Part shown: positions 26,889 through 35,425 of the stretch, in pieces
Layout: every line of letters starts with the position of its first letter
Position numbering within the stretch: the stretch's first letter is position 1
DNA from: Chryseobacterium sp. Leaf405
Lineage (GTDB): Bacteria > Bacteroidota > Bacteroidia > Flavobacteriales > Weeksellaceae
Length of the DNA: 64,000 bases
Reading direction: 5' to 3'
Assembly: GCF_001425355.1 (NCBI RefSeq)
Contig: NZ_LMQN01000015.1
Location: 233,862-297,861 of the forward strand
Made by a program: the position numbers and the translations under genes
The notes under the pieces: generated by a model
What the model was told of the DNA's origin: nothing
Databases searched by the model: none
What the model saw: the letters and a program-made list of their open reading frames with translations, nothing else

Positions 26889-27772
26889 TCTAAAGTCAAT
26901 ATTTTCAAAGACCACAAATTTCCATTGTAGATATCCAAATCTACTTTGGTATTGATGCCGTGAACGATTCCGTTTTCTGTAAACTGCCAAAAATCCCAAT
27001 CGGCATCAGGAGATGGAGTAGGAACATCATTGTAATTGGCCAGCCAAAGCGGATAATCATCAAATTCACCTTTTAAGAAATCTTTATAATAATGGTAATA
27101 CGTGTAAATGATTGGTTTTTCGCCGTACGTTTCCTCTACTATTTTGCACCAGACTTTTAAATCTTCAATTAACTTTTTATTTGTTTTACGTTTCGGAATC
27201 TTTTCAATATCCAGAATCGGCGGAAGATCACCGCTTTCCAGTTTTACATTTTCAAGAAAATTATTTGCCTGAATAATAGGATCTTCATCAGCTCTGTAAA
27301 AATGATAGGCACCACGAATCAAATTTTGTTTTTTTGCCTGATTCCAGAATTCGGAAAAATGTTTATCGGCATTACGGTTTCCCATTGTTGCCCTCATCAC
27401 GACAAATTCTAAAGGAATAGTTTTATTTCCTATGGTAAGACTGTCCCATTTAATATCTTCTTTATTTTGATAATGAGAAACATCAAATCCATACGTTTTA
27501 TCCAGATTATTAGAAAGAATTTTCTGGATTCTTAATGTTTCCGTTTCATTGTTATGAAGCTTTTTATGTGTAAATTTATTAAAGTATAAAGCGTAATAGT
27601 AACTTATTGATTGTTTTAGGTATAACCCTGTTCCGATTAATGCAATAATCAAAATCACCAAAACCACTTTTCGGCGGAAAAAATAATTTTTTCTGCGCTT
27701 TTTATGGATCTTTCTGGCGGTTTTTTTGCTGTACATTCTTGAATAAAGTTTTACAAAACTAACTTTTTTCAC
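26885..27772 (-). CDS. GH25 family lysozyme (muramidase), membrane-anchored
   Basis: A 295-residue protein. The first 30 residues are strongly basic, then comes one membrane helix (about 34-52, VVLVILIIALIGTGLYL), so the enzyme is anchored in the inner membrane facing the periplasm. The GH25 domain starts GFDVSHYQ (catalytic Asp region), then FVVMRATMGN, GAYHFYRADEDP, PPILDIEKIP (catalytic acids) and DWDFWQFTENG. GH25 enzymes cleave N-acetylmuramyl bonds in peptidoglycan. It is divergent from ndh, and a 4-base 3' overlap joins it to the convergent FemAB-like gene. Confidence 0.92.
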   Translation of the reverse strand: MKKVSFVKLYSRMYSKKTARKIHKKRRKNYFFRRKVVLVILIIALIGTGLYLKQSISYYYALYFNKFTHKKLHNNETETLRIQKILSNNLDKTYGFDVSHYQNKEDIKWDSLTIGNKTIPLEFVVMRATMGNRNADKHFSEFWNQAKKQNLIRGAYHFYRADEDPIIQANNFLENVKLESGDLPPILDIEKIPKRKTNKKLIEDLKVWCKIVEETYGEKPIIYTYYHYYKDFLKGEFDDYPLWLANYNDVPTPSPDADWDFWQFTENGIVHGINTKVDLDIYNGNLWSLKILTLD

Positions 27773-27795
27773 TTCTAAATGCTAAATAAAATCAG

Positions 27796-27803
27796 TAAAT
27801 TTG
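27796..27803 (+). promoter_or_regulatory. Promoter -7 box of ndh, 6 bases before the ATG
   Basis: TAAATTTG ends at 27803 and the ATG is at 27810. Transcription would begin at or within a few bases of the start codon. I see no -33 TTG at the usual distance. Confidence 0.6.
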
Positions 27804-27809
27804 TCTACT

Positions 27810-29069
27810 ATGGAAACACGCGAAAAGATCATCATCATAGGAGGAGGTTTTGCGGGACTGCAACTTGCAAAAACGTTAAATAACAAGAACAAAAAAGTGA
27901 TTGTTCTGGATAGGGTGAATCACCATATGTTTCAGCCTCTTTTCTATCAGGTAGCGTGCGGGAGGATAGAACCTTCCAATATTTCATTTCCTTTCAGAAA
28001 GATTTTTCAGCGTTCCAGAAATACACAGTTTCGTTTAACGGAAGTTAAAGAAATCGATACAGCCAATAATAAAGTGATAACCGACGAAGCAGAATTCAGT
28101 TATGATAAGCTGGTGATTGCGACGGGTTGCAAAACTAATTTTTTCGGTAATAAAGATCTTGAGGGCAAAGCTTTCGGGATGAAAAACACACAGGAAGCCA
28201 TCAGCATCAGAAATCATATTTTAATAACTTTTGAAAAGCTGATTCTTGAAAAAAGCCGAAGCGACGATGGAAACTGGAATATTGTCATAGTAGGAAGCGG
28301 GCCGACCGGAGTAGAATTAGCCGGTGCTTTCGCCGAGATGAAAAAAGAAATTCTTCCGAGAGACTATCCCTACATGAATTTTGATCATCTTCAAATTATT
28401 TTAATAAGCTCAACGGAAAAACCGTTGGCAGTAATGAGCCAGGAAGCGCAGGAAAAATCTGAGGAATATCTGAAAGATCTGGGGGTTACTTTTCTGAGTC
28501 AGGAATATGTGACGGATTATGACGGTGATAAAGTATTTATGAAGAGCGGAAAAACAATTCCTTCAAACAATGTAATCTGGGCAGCCGGAGTTACGGGAAA
28601 TGTAGTGAATGGTTTTCCTGAAGAAAATTTAGTGAAAAACAGATACAAAGTAGATCGATATAACAAAATAAAAGGCTACGACAATATATATGCAATCGGG
28701 GATATTTCTTATATGGAAACTCCAAAATATCCGCAGGGTCACCCGCAGGTTGCCAATGTAGCGATTAATCAGGCAAAAAATTTAGGCAGAAATTTTTTAA
28801 AGAAAATAAATGACTGGACGGAGTATGAATACGACGACAAGGGTTCATTAGCAACCATTGGAAAACACAGGGCAGTTGTAGATTTACCGTTCATTAAATT
28901 TCAGGGATTTTTTGCATGGTATTTCTGGATGTTTTTACACTTAATGTTGATTTTGAGCGTAAGAAATAAACTGGCAGTATTTTTCAACTGGATGTGGAGC
29001 TACTTCAACAAAGATTCATCTTTAAGACTAATAATTTCGCAAACTAAGAAAAACGGAACATTACAATGA
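27810..29069 (+). CDS. ndh: Type II NADH dehydrogenase (NDH-2)
   Basis: A 419-residue FAD-dependent NADH:quinone oxidoreductase, which feeds electrons into the respiratory chain without pumping protons. The first dinucleotide fold is [16 protein letters not shown], then [21 protein letters not shown] (quinone/FAD region), the NADH fold [20 protein letters not shown], and the FAD segment YAIGDISYM. The C-terminal hydrophobic part ([20 protein letters not shown]) anchors it to the membrane. I start at ATG 27810; a TTG three codons earlier lies in the promoter box. The stop overlaps trmD (ATGA), so the two are translationally coupled. Confidence 0.93.
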   Translation: METREKIIIIGGGFAGLQLAKTLNNKNKKVIVLDRVNHHMFQPLFYQVACGRIEPSNISFPFRKIFQRSRNTQFRLTEVKEIDTANNKVITDEAEFSYDKLVIATGCKTNFFGNKDLEGKAFGMKNTQEAISIRNHILITFEKLILEKSRSDDGNWNIVIVGSGPTGVELAGAFAEMKKEILPRDYPYMNFDHLQIILISSTEKPLAVMSQEAQEKSEEYLKDLGVTFLSQEYVTDYDGDKVFMKSGKTIPSNNVIWAAGVTGNVVNGFPEENLVKNRYKVDRYNKIKGYDNIYAIGDISYMETPKYPQGHPQVANVAINQAKNLGRNFLKKINDWTEYEYDDKGSLATIGKHRAVVDLPFIKFQGFFAWYFWMFLHLMLILSVRNKLAVFFNWMWSYFNKDSSLRLIISQTKKNGTLQ

Positions 29070-29743
29070 GAATTGATATTATAAGCGTACTTCCGGAATT
29101 GATGGAAAGTCCGTTTCAAACTTCTATTTTAAGAAGAGCAATGGATAAAGGGTTGGCAGAAGTGCATTTTCACCAACTGAGAGATTGGTCGATCAACAAA
29201 CACAGACAAATCGATGATGAACCTTACGGCGGGGGCGCAGGAATGGTAATGATGATCGAACCTTTGGATAAATGTATTTCCGAGTTGAAATCTCAGAGAG
29301 AATATGATGAGGTCATTTATCTTACGCCTGATGGAATTACTCTAAATCAAAAAATAGCCAATACACTTTCCATAAAAAAAAATCTGATCTTTTTATGCGG
29401 TCATTACAAAGGAATTGATCAGCGTGTGAGAGATCTTCATATTACTAAAGAAATTTCTATCGGAGATTACGTTCTTACGGGCGGAGAATTGGCGGCTTGT
29501 GTGCTTGCAGATTCTATCATTCGATTGCTTCCGGGCGTTTTGAATGATGAGCAAAGTGCATTAACAGACAGTTTTCAGGATGATTTGTTATCGCCTCCCA
29601 TTTATACAAGACCCGAAGTTTACAAAGGATTAGAGGTTCCGAAAATCCTTTTAAGCGGTAATTCTGCTAAAATAGAAGAGTGGCGTCACGATGAAGCGGT
29701 AAGAATCACAAGTGAAAAAAGACCCGATTTATTAGATAAATAA
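29066..29743 (+). CDS. trmD: tRNA (guanine-37-N1)-methyltransferase
   Basis: A 225-residue SPOUT methyltransferase that methylates G37 next to the anticodon and prevents frameshifting. [29 protein letters not shown] and [14 protein letters not shown] form the SAM-binding trefoil knot, and the C-terminal [21 protein letters not shown] is conserved. The length is normal. It overlaps ndh by 4 bases, an unusual partner; trmD is more often grouped with rimM and rplS. No clear terminator follows. Confidence 0.97.
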   Translation: MRIDIISVLPELMESPFQTSILRRAMDKGLAEVHFHQLRDWSINKHRQIDDEPYGGGAGMVMMIEPLDKCISELKSQREYDEVIYLTPDGITLNQKIANTLSIKKNLIFLCGHYKGIDQRVRDLHITKEISIGDYVLTGGELAACVLADSIIRLLPGVLNDEQSALTDSFQDDLLSPPIYTRPEVYKGLEVPKILLSGNSAKIEEWRHDEAVRITSEKRPDLLDK

Positions 29744-30120
29744 TTACTGAATTTAATTAAATCTAAGATTTAGCTTTCATTATTTTGTGGTGATTTACTA
29801 ACGATGGTTAATATTTTTCGTATAATGGCTTTTGGTTGAAAATTAACTTAAATTTTCACTAATTAGTGTTTTTTATTTATTGAAAATTGATTTTTTTAGA
29901 ATTTTTTAATTTTCGATTTAATTAATAAAATCTTGTTATGGTTGAAAATGTACATGATATTTTCAATTAATGTTTAAAGTATTCAGTGAATTGCTACGTG
30001 TTGAATATGAAATTAATTTGAAAATTTTATAAAATAAGTAATGATTTGTGAAAAAAAACAATAAATTTACATTTTGGAATTAGGATGTGAATTTTAAATA
30101 ATTTTAGAATTACCATATTG
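29744..30120. other. AT-rich gene-free stretch
   Basis: 377 bases of very AT-rich DNA. Weak palindromes occur (GAAAATT/AATTTTC near 29838-29857; CACTAATTAGTG near 29859-29870). There is no consensus promoter pair or ORF of note. Confidence 0.4.
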
Positions 30121-31056
30121 ATGGAGCTGTTCAGTTTTTATAATGTTGAAAATTTATTTTTACCGGATCCCAAGCCAAGGCATAAATTAGACCCTACAAT
30201 ATCAGGGCTTAGAAATTGGGATGAGCGAAGATATCAGAACAAGCTTTTTAAGGTATCACATGTTTTTGAGCTAATGAAGGAGGAAAATGGCGAATTGCCT
30301 TTTATGATCGGTCTCTCCGAAGTTTCCGGAAGGAAAGTTTTGGAAGATCTTGTGAAGATGGAACCTTTTAATTCAGAATACGGAATTGTGCATTATAATT
30401 CTATGGATGAAAGAAAGGTAGATGTAGCAATGATTTATAATAAGAACAAGGTGGAAGTGATAGACTCAGAACCTATTACATTCTTCTTTGAAATAAAAGA
30501 TAAAAACACAGAATATTACGACACAACAAGAGATGTACTTTATTCAAAAGTAAAATATAAAGGCGAGGTTATTAATGTTTTTATAGCGCACCTTCCCTCA
30601 CAGCGTGAGAAAGATGTTAATAAACCAAAAAGAACTTTTATACTTGATGAAATCCGGAAACGGATTTTAAATATTGCGAATAAAGAGAATGAACATATAA
30701 TTTTGTGTGGTGATTTTAACGAAAATCCAGATGATGAAAATTTAGTGAAAATTCTCTACGATGATTCGCACATAAAGGTTTTAGAAAATCCTTTTCAGCA
30801 ATTATTTTCCACAAGAAATTATTCTACTTTTCATTATAAATCGGGTCTGTTGTTTGATCAGATCATATTATCGAAGTCTTTCTTCAACGATGATAGGGTT
30901 CTGGCTTTTCAGAATGCAGGAATATTTAATTCTGAAAAAATCAGCAGTCGTGATAGGGAATTTGCAGGTAGACCCTTTCGAACCTATGTAGGCACAAGGT
31001 ATTTGGGAGGTTACAGCGATCATTTTCCCGTTTTCGTGAAATTTAAATTAAAGTAA
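30121..31056 (+). CDS. Endonuclease/exonuclease/phosphatase family protein
   Basis: A 311-residue cytoplasmic protein of the metal-dependent EEP fold. Family motifs are FYNVENLF (N-terminal Asn), GLSEVSG with the metal-binding Glu, VFIAHLPSQ, LCGDFNENPDD (catalytic Asp/Asn pair), and GYSDHFPV at the end, with the catalytic His. It hydrolyses phosphodiester or phosphate-ester bonds in nucleic acids or small molecules; the substrate is unknown. I choose the ATG at 30121; the codon before it is TTG and less likely. There is no signal peptide, unlike many Bacteroidetes homologues. Confidence 0.88.
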   Translation: MELFSFYNVENLFLPDPKPRHKLDPTISGLRNWDERRYQNKLFKVSHVFELMKEENGELPFMIGLSEVSGRKVLEDLVKMEPFNSEYGIVHYNSMDERKVDVAMIYNKNKVEVIDSEPITFFFEIKDKNTEYYDTTRDVLYSKVKYKGEVINVFIAHLPSQREKDVNKPKRTFILDEIRKRILNIANKENEHIILCGDFNENPDDENLVKILYDDSHIKVLENPFQQLFSTRNYSTFHYKSGLLFDQIILSKSFFNDDRVLAFQNAGIFNSEKISSRDREFAGRPFRTYVGTRYLGGYSDHFPVFVKFKLK

Positions 31057-31085
31057 AAACATAAATAGTAAAAAAAGTTTAGAAC

Positions 31086-31556
31086 ATGAAAAATTCAAAC
31101 AACACAAGCTACAATTTAGATTCAATTGACAAAGAGATTATCTATATGTTGATGGATAATGCCAAAACATCATTAGCACATATCTCAAAAAATGTGGGGA
31201 TTTCAACCACTGCCGTACACCAAAGAATAAAAAAGATGGAGCAGGCGGGCGTTATCGAAAATTCAATTTCCTTCTTGAATCCCAAAAAAATTGGCTATAA
31301 AGTAATTTCTTACATTGGAGTATTTTTGGATCAGCCAAGTCATTATCCTGACGTAGTAAAATCATTAAAAGACATTAACGAGGTCGTTGAGGCTCATTAT
31401 ACCACAGGTAATTATACTATTTTCCTGAAAGTTCTTTGTAAAGATAATGATCACTTGATGCAGATTCTGAGCAAACTTCAGAAGCTGAAAGGGGTGACAA
31501 GAACAGAAACTTTCATATCTTTGGAACAAGGTATTTACAGACAATTGAAAGTATAA
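31086..31556 (+). CDS. Lrp/AsnC family transcriptional regulator
   Basis: A 156-residue regulator. The N-terminal winged helix reads LDSIDKEIIYMLMDNAKTSLAHI with HISKNVGISTTAVHQRIKKM as helix-turn-helix. The C-terminal RAM domain (about 75-150) binds small effectors, typically amino acids. It is 29 bases after the EEP gene and 6 bases before deoC, so it is likely co-transcribed with deoC. Whether it controls that gene or acts globally cannot be told. Confidence 0.94.
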   Translation: MKNSNNTSYNLDSIDKEIIYMLMDNAKTSLAHISKNVGISTTAVHQRIKKMEQAGVIENSISFLNPKKIGYKVISYIGVFLDQPSHYPDVVKSLKDINEVVEAHYTTGNYTIFLKVLCKDNDHLMQILSKLQKLKGVTRTETFISLEQGIYRQLKV

Positions 31557-31562
31557 CAGATT

Positions 31563-32306
31563 ATGAATATTGCTCAATATTTGGATTCAACTTACCTGAA
31601 AACTCCGGCACAGTCGGGGCTTTCGGATGAAGAAACTCTACAGAAAAATAAAGATTTAACGCAGGAAGCGATTGATAACGGAATTTTTGCCGTGATGATT
31701 CGTCCGGATTATGTTGCGGAAATTAAAAAGTATATTCAGGAGAGAAGCTCAAATGTTGTAGTAGGAACGGTAATAGGTTTCCATGAAGGAACTTATTCTG
31801 TGGATGAAAAACTTTCAGAAGCTTCAAAAGCGATTGCAGACGGAGCCGATGAACTTGATTTTGTGATTAATTATACTGCTTATCAGAAAGGAGACTTAGA
31901 GGTAGTAAAAAATGAATTTGTAAAATGTACACAGTTATGTTTACAACATCATAAAATTGCAAAATGGATTATTGAAATTGCTGCTTTAGCTGATGAACAA
32001 ATTGCAGATCTTACTAAAAATATTTCCAATTGGGCAGAAGAAAATTTCTCTGAGGAAGATTTAGCTAAAATTTTTGTGAAATCTTCGACAGGATTTTATG
32101 AAACTGCTGAGGGAAAACCAAACGGAGCAACTTTTGAAGGAATTAAAATTATGCTTGATAACGCAGGAAAACTTCCTGTAAAGGCCGCAGGTGGAGTAAG
32201 AACACCTGAAGATGCAGAAAAAATGATCAACCTTGGAGTGAGGAGAATCGGAACTTCATCTGCATTAGCTTTGATTAAAAATGATTCTGTTTCTGAAGGA
32301 TATTAA
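31563..32306 (+). CDS. deoC: Deoxyribose-phosphate aldolase
   Basis: A 247-residue class I aldolase that splits 2-deoxyribose-5-phosphate into acetaldehyde and glyceraldehyde-3-phosphate in deoxynucleoside catabolism. The Schiff-base Lys173 is in FVKSSTGF, Lys207 in VKAAGGVRT, and Asp99 in ADELDFVIN corresponds to the proton-relay Asp102 of E. coli. The gene follows the Lrp gene after 6 bases and is ended by a strong terminator. Confidence 0.95.
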   Translation: MNIAQYLDSTYLKTPAQSGLSDEETLQKNKDLTQEAIDNGIFAVMIRPDYVAEIKKYIQERSSNVVVGTVIGFHEGTYSVDEKLSEASKAIADGADELDFVINYTAYQKGDLEVVKNEFVKCTQLCLQHHKIAKWIIEIAALADEQIADLTKNISNWAEENFSEEDLAKIFVKSSTGFYETAEGKPNGATFEGIKIMLDNAGKLPVKAAGGVRTPEDAEKMINLGVRRIGTSSALALIKNDSVSEGY

Positions 32307-32330
32307 AAAGCAAACGAATTACTAAAAATA

Positions 32331-32360
32331 AAAACCATCAAATAATTTTGATGGTTTTGT
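32331..32360. terminator. Bidirectional terminator between deoC and dusB
   Basis: AAAACCATCAAA (32331-32342) pairs with TTTGATGGTTTT (32347-32358). A- and T-runs flank it on both sides. Confidence 0.9.
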
Positions 32361-32363
32361 ATT

Positions 32364-33362
32364 TTATGCCTGTTGTGCAAAATATTCTAAATAAAATTCT
32401 TCAGTTTCTTTTATTAAAGCATCCATTTCTTCTAAAGTGAATACTTCTAAAAATTTTCTTCTGAAATCTTTAAAATGAGGGACTCCACGGAAATAATTAC
32501 TGTAATGTTGTCTCATTTCAATTAATCCTAACTTTTCACCCTTCCATTCTGTGCTCCATTCTGCGTGTTGGCGAACGGCTAATAATCTGTCTGAAACAGT
32601 AGGTGCCGGCAAATGTTCTCCAGTATTAAAAAAATGTTTGATTTCGTTAAAAATCCAAGGATAACCAATCGCCGCACGACCGATCATAATGCCGTCGCAA
32701 GCGTATTTTTGTTTGTATTCTAATGCTTTTTCAGGAGAATCTATATCACCGTTACCAAAAATAGGAATTTCAATATTAGGATTTTGTTTAATTCTTGAAA
32801 TATGATTCCAGTCGGCTTCACCTTTATACATTTGTCCACGCGTTCTGGCATGGATTGTCAATGCTTTAATTCCTGTTTCTTGCAGACGTTCTGCTACTTC
32901 ATCAATATTAATCGAATTACTGTCCCAGCCCAAACGTGTTTTTACCGTCACAGGCAGACTTGTAGAACGTACAACAGCTTTTGTAAGGCGAACCATCAGA
33001 TCAATATCTTTCAATACGCCAGCTCCTGCGCCTTTGCATACTACTTTTTTTACAGGACATCCGAAATTAATATCAACTAAATCGGGATTTACAGTTTCCA
33101 CAATTCTTGCAGACATTGCCATTGCTTCTTCATCTCCACCGAAAATCTGTATCCCTACGGGTCTCTCGTAATCAAAAATATCCAGTTTTTTTCTGCTTTT
33201 CATGGCATCACGAATCAGTCCTTCAGAAGAAATAAATTCTGAATACATTAAATCTGCACCATGCATTTTACATAATCTTCTGAATGGAGGATCGCTTACG
33301 TCTTCCATAGGAGCCAACAAAAGCGGAAATTCCGGCAGTTCTATATTGCCTATTTTTATCAT
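32364..33362 (-). CDS. dusB: tRNA-dihydrouridine synthase
   Basis: A 332-residue FMN-dependent enzyme that reduces uridines in the tRNA D-loop. LLLAPMEDVSDPPFRRLC is the FMN-barrel start, DINFGCPVKKVVCKGAGAGVL carries the catalytic Cys, and IFGNGDIDS and IMIGRAAIGYPWIF bind FMN. DusB is the usual annotation of this single-copy type. I start at ATG 33362, five codons inside the longest frame. The longer form would begin with TTG within the promoter box TACCTTTG, which ends only 4 bases before the ATG, so the mRNA may be leaderless. Confidence 0.93.
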   Translation of the reverse strand: MIKIGNIELPEFPLLLAPMEDVSDPPFRRLCKMHGADLMYSEFISSEGLIRDAMKSRKKLDIFDYERPVGIQIFGGDEEAMAMSARIVETVNPDLVDINFGCPVKKVVCKGAGAGVLKDIDLMVRLTKAVVRSTSLPVTVKTRLGWDSNSINIDEVAERLQETGIKALTIHARTRGQMYKGEADWNHISRIKQNPNIEIPIFGNGDIDSPEKALEYKQKYACDGIMIGRAAIGYPWIFNEIKHFFNTGEHLPAPTVSDRLLAVRQHAEWSTEWKGEKLGLIEMRQHYSNYFRGVPHFKDFRRKFLEVFTLEEMDALIKETEEFYLEYFAQQA

Positions 33363-33366
33363 GGTG

Positions 33367-33374
33367 CAAAGGTA
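33367..33374 (-). promoter_or_regulatory. Promoter -7 box of dusB, 4 bases before the ATG
   Basis: The reverse strand reads TACCTTTG-CACC-ATG. The start codon lies where transcription should begin, so a leaderless mRNA is expected. Confidence 0.65.
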
Positions 33375-33562
33375 CAATTTTTTTTAAAACCTCTGATTTT
33401 TAGTCTCTTTTAAAATTATACTGTTTTACTATTTTACTTAGTATTTAACATAGTTTGTGAATTTTTGTTTAATTTTTATTCATTAAATTTATATTTTTTA
33501 TTTAAATTTTCATCTTTCGTTAGTGATTTTTTATATATATTTAGTAATCTAAATAATTATTT

Positions 33563-35341
33563 ATGAAAAAAATTCTATTTTGTTTAATTACAACCGTAGC
33601 CGCCGCAAATTTGAATGCGCAGATTAGTCTTACGGCAACAGCCGGAACGACGACAGGAACCTATACTACATTAAAAGGGGCATTTGATGCTATTAATGCA
33701 GGCACCCACCAGGGAGCAATTACCATCAACGTTACAGCAAATACTACAGAAACAGCTTCTGCAGTATTGAATGCAAGTGGAGGAACAGTAAGTTATACTT
33801 CAGTTTTAATAAAACCTGCAACAGGAGTGAATGCTACCATTACAAGTACTGACACTGTTGCTACGATTAAATTCAATGGGGCAGATAATGTAACAATTGA
33901 GGGGAGTAATAATGCAACTTCTTCAAGAAATTTAACGATCAGTAATACTTTTGTTGCGACAACAGGAACGACGCCCGTGGTGCTTTGGGTGGCAAGTACG
34001 CTTACTAATGGTTCCGAAAATATAGCCATCAGAAATACAAATTTTGCCGGATCTTCGGGAACAGGAACCATTGGAGGTATCATTGTTTCAGGAACAACTT
34101 TAGGAGCGGCTGAATTTTCTAATAACAATTTCTCGGCAATCAACAATACATTTGTGAGAGCTCAGAACGGTATTTTTGCAATCGGAAACGCGACCAATAC
34201 AGATACAGGATGGATCATTAGAAATAATGTGATTGGTTCTACAGTTGCAGCAGATAAAATGTTGTATAGAGGTATTGCCGTACAAAATGCTAAAAACTTT
34301 GAGGTAAGTGGAAATACAATTACCGGAGTTGCTCTTCCGGCAGCTTCAACCAATACAACACAAGGAATTTTAATTGGTGCTGCAGTAACCAACGGTACAA
34401 TATTCAAAAATAGAATTTCAGATATTAAACAACCTAATACTTCAGGCTATGGAGCTGTGGGACTTTATATTAATTCAAATGTTGCAGCATCCAACTTGTT
34501 AATTTATAATAATATCATCAATGATATTGCTGGTACAGGATATTCTTTAGGTGGCGGATTGGCTGATAACGGAAACGGTATCGTACTTGGTAACGGTGGT
34601 GGTTTTAAGCTTTACTATAATACTGTAGTTATGGATACCAACCAGACGAATGCGGGAAGACCTTCTGCTTTAAATATTATTAGTACTGTTACGGCTACGG
34701 GATCAATTGATGTTAGAAATAATATTTTCATAAACAAACAGACGCAAGCAGGAGATAGATATACAATTTACTCAGGAGGTGCAAATACTGTTTTTTCTAA
34801 TATTGATAATAATGATTATTTTACGACGGGAGCAAATCTTGCATACATTGGTTCTGCAAGAGCAACTTTAGCTAATCTTCAGACAGGATTCGGAGGAAAT
34901 GTTAATTCTATCAATGTTTCTCCGACATTTGTATCAGCTTCTGATTTTCATATAGCAACATCAGGAAATGCTGCTCTTGATAATAAAGGAACTGCGGTTG
35001 CAGGTGTAACTGTAGATGCAGATGGAGTGACAAGGAATGCAACAACTCCGGATCTTGGCAGTTATGAATTTACAGCAATTGTTCTGGGAACTCAGGACCT
35101 TGCAGCCGGCAAAAATCAAATCAGTTTTTATCCAAACCCTGTTGTTGATTTTGTGCATATTAATTATGACAGAAAAATCAGAAATGTTGAAGTATATAAC
35201 GTAACAGGCCAACAGTTAATTAATGAAACCATCAATGCGGAAAAAGGTTCTGTAAATATGAGCAGACTTCCTGCCGGACTTTACATCTTAAAAGTGAATT
35301 CTGACAAAGATTCTCAATCATTGAAAATTATTAAAAAATAA
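33563..35341 (+). CDS. T9SS-secreted parallel beta-helix protein
   Basis: A 592-residue secreted protein. The signal peptide is MKKILFCLITTVAAANLNAQ. Residues about 75-480 are Asn/Thr/Gly-rich with repeated short strands such as NVTIEGSNNATS, NIAIRNTNF and NFEVSGNTITG, typical of a right-handed parallel beta-helix. The last ~75 residues are a T9SS type A sorting domain: QISFYPNPVVDFVHIN, VEVYNVTGQQL, LPAGLYILKV and SLKIIKK. It is therefore exported through the outer membrane and attached to, or released from, the surface. Ligand or enzyme activity is unknown; beta-helices often bind or cleave polysaccharides. Confidence 0.88.
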   Translation: MKKILFCLITTVAAANLNAQISLTATAGTTTGTYTTLKGAFDAINAGTHQGAITINVTANTTETASAVLNASGGTVSYTSVLIKPATGVNATITSTDTVATIKFNGADNVTIEGSNNATSSRNLTISNTFVATTGTTPVVLWVASTLTNGSENIAIRNTNFAGSSGTGTIGGIIVSGTTLGAAEFSNNNFSAINNTFVRAQNGIFAIGNATNTDTGWIIRNNVIGSTVAADKMLYRGIAVQNAKNFEVSGNTITGVALPAASTNTTQGILIGAAVTNGTIFKNRISDIKQPNTSGYGAVGLYINSNVAASNLLIYNNIINDIAGTGYSLGGGLADNGNGIVLGNGGGFKLYYNTVVMDTNQTNAGRPSALNIISTVTATGSIDVRNNIFINKQTQAGDRYTIYSGGANTVFSNIDNNDYFTTGANLAYIGSARATLANLQTGFGGNVNSINVSPTFVSASDFHIATSGNAALDNKGTAVAGVTVDADGVTRNATTPDLGSYEFTAIVLGTQDLAAGKNQISFYPNPVVDFVHINYDRKIRNVEVYNVTGQQLINETINAEKGSVNMSRLPAGLYILKVNSDKDSQSLKIIKK

Positions 35342-35364
35342 GACTTATTATAATTAAACATTGC

Positions 35365-35395
35365 AAAACCCCGATTAATGTCGGGGTTTTTATAT
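35365..35395. terminator. Bidirectional terminator after the beta-helix gene
   Basis: AAAACCCCGA (35365-35374) pairs with TCGGGGTTTT (35381-35390), with a T-run after it. It also serves the convergent barrel gene. Confidence 0.9.
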
Positions 35396-35425
35396 TTTGA
35401 ATGTTCTATAGTTAATATTGAAAGG

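Noticed and set aside
33793..34146. 117-residue reverse ORF inside the beta-helix gene
   Set aside because: A low-complexity shadow created by the Thr/Val/Asn-rich repeats of the forward gene.
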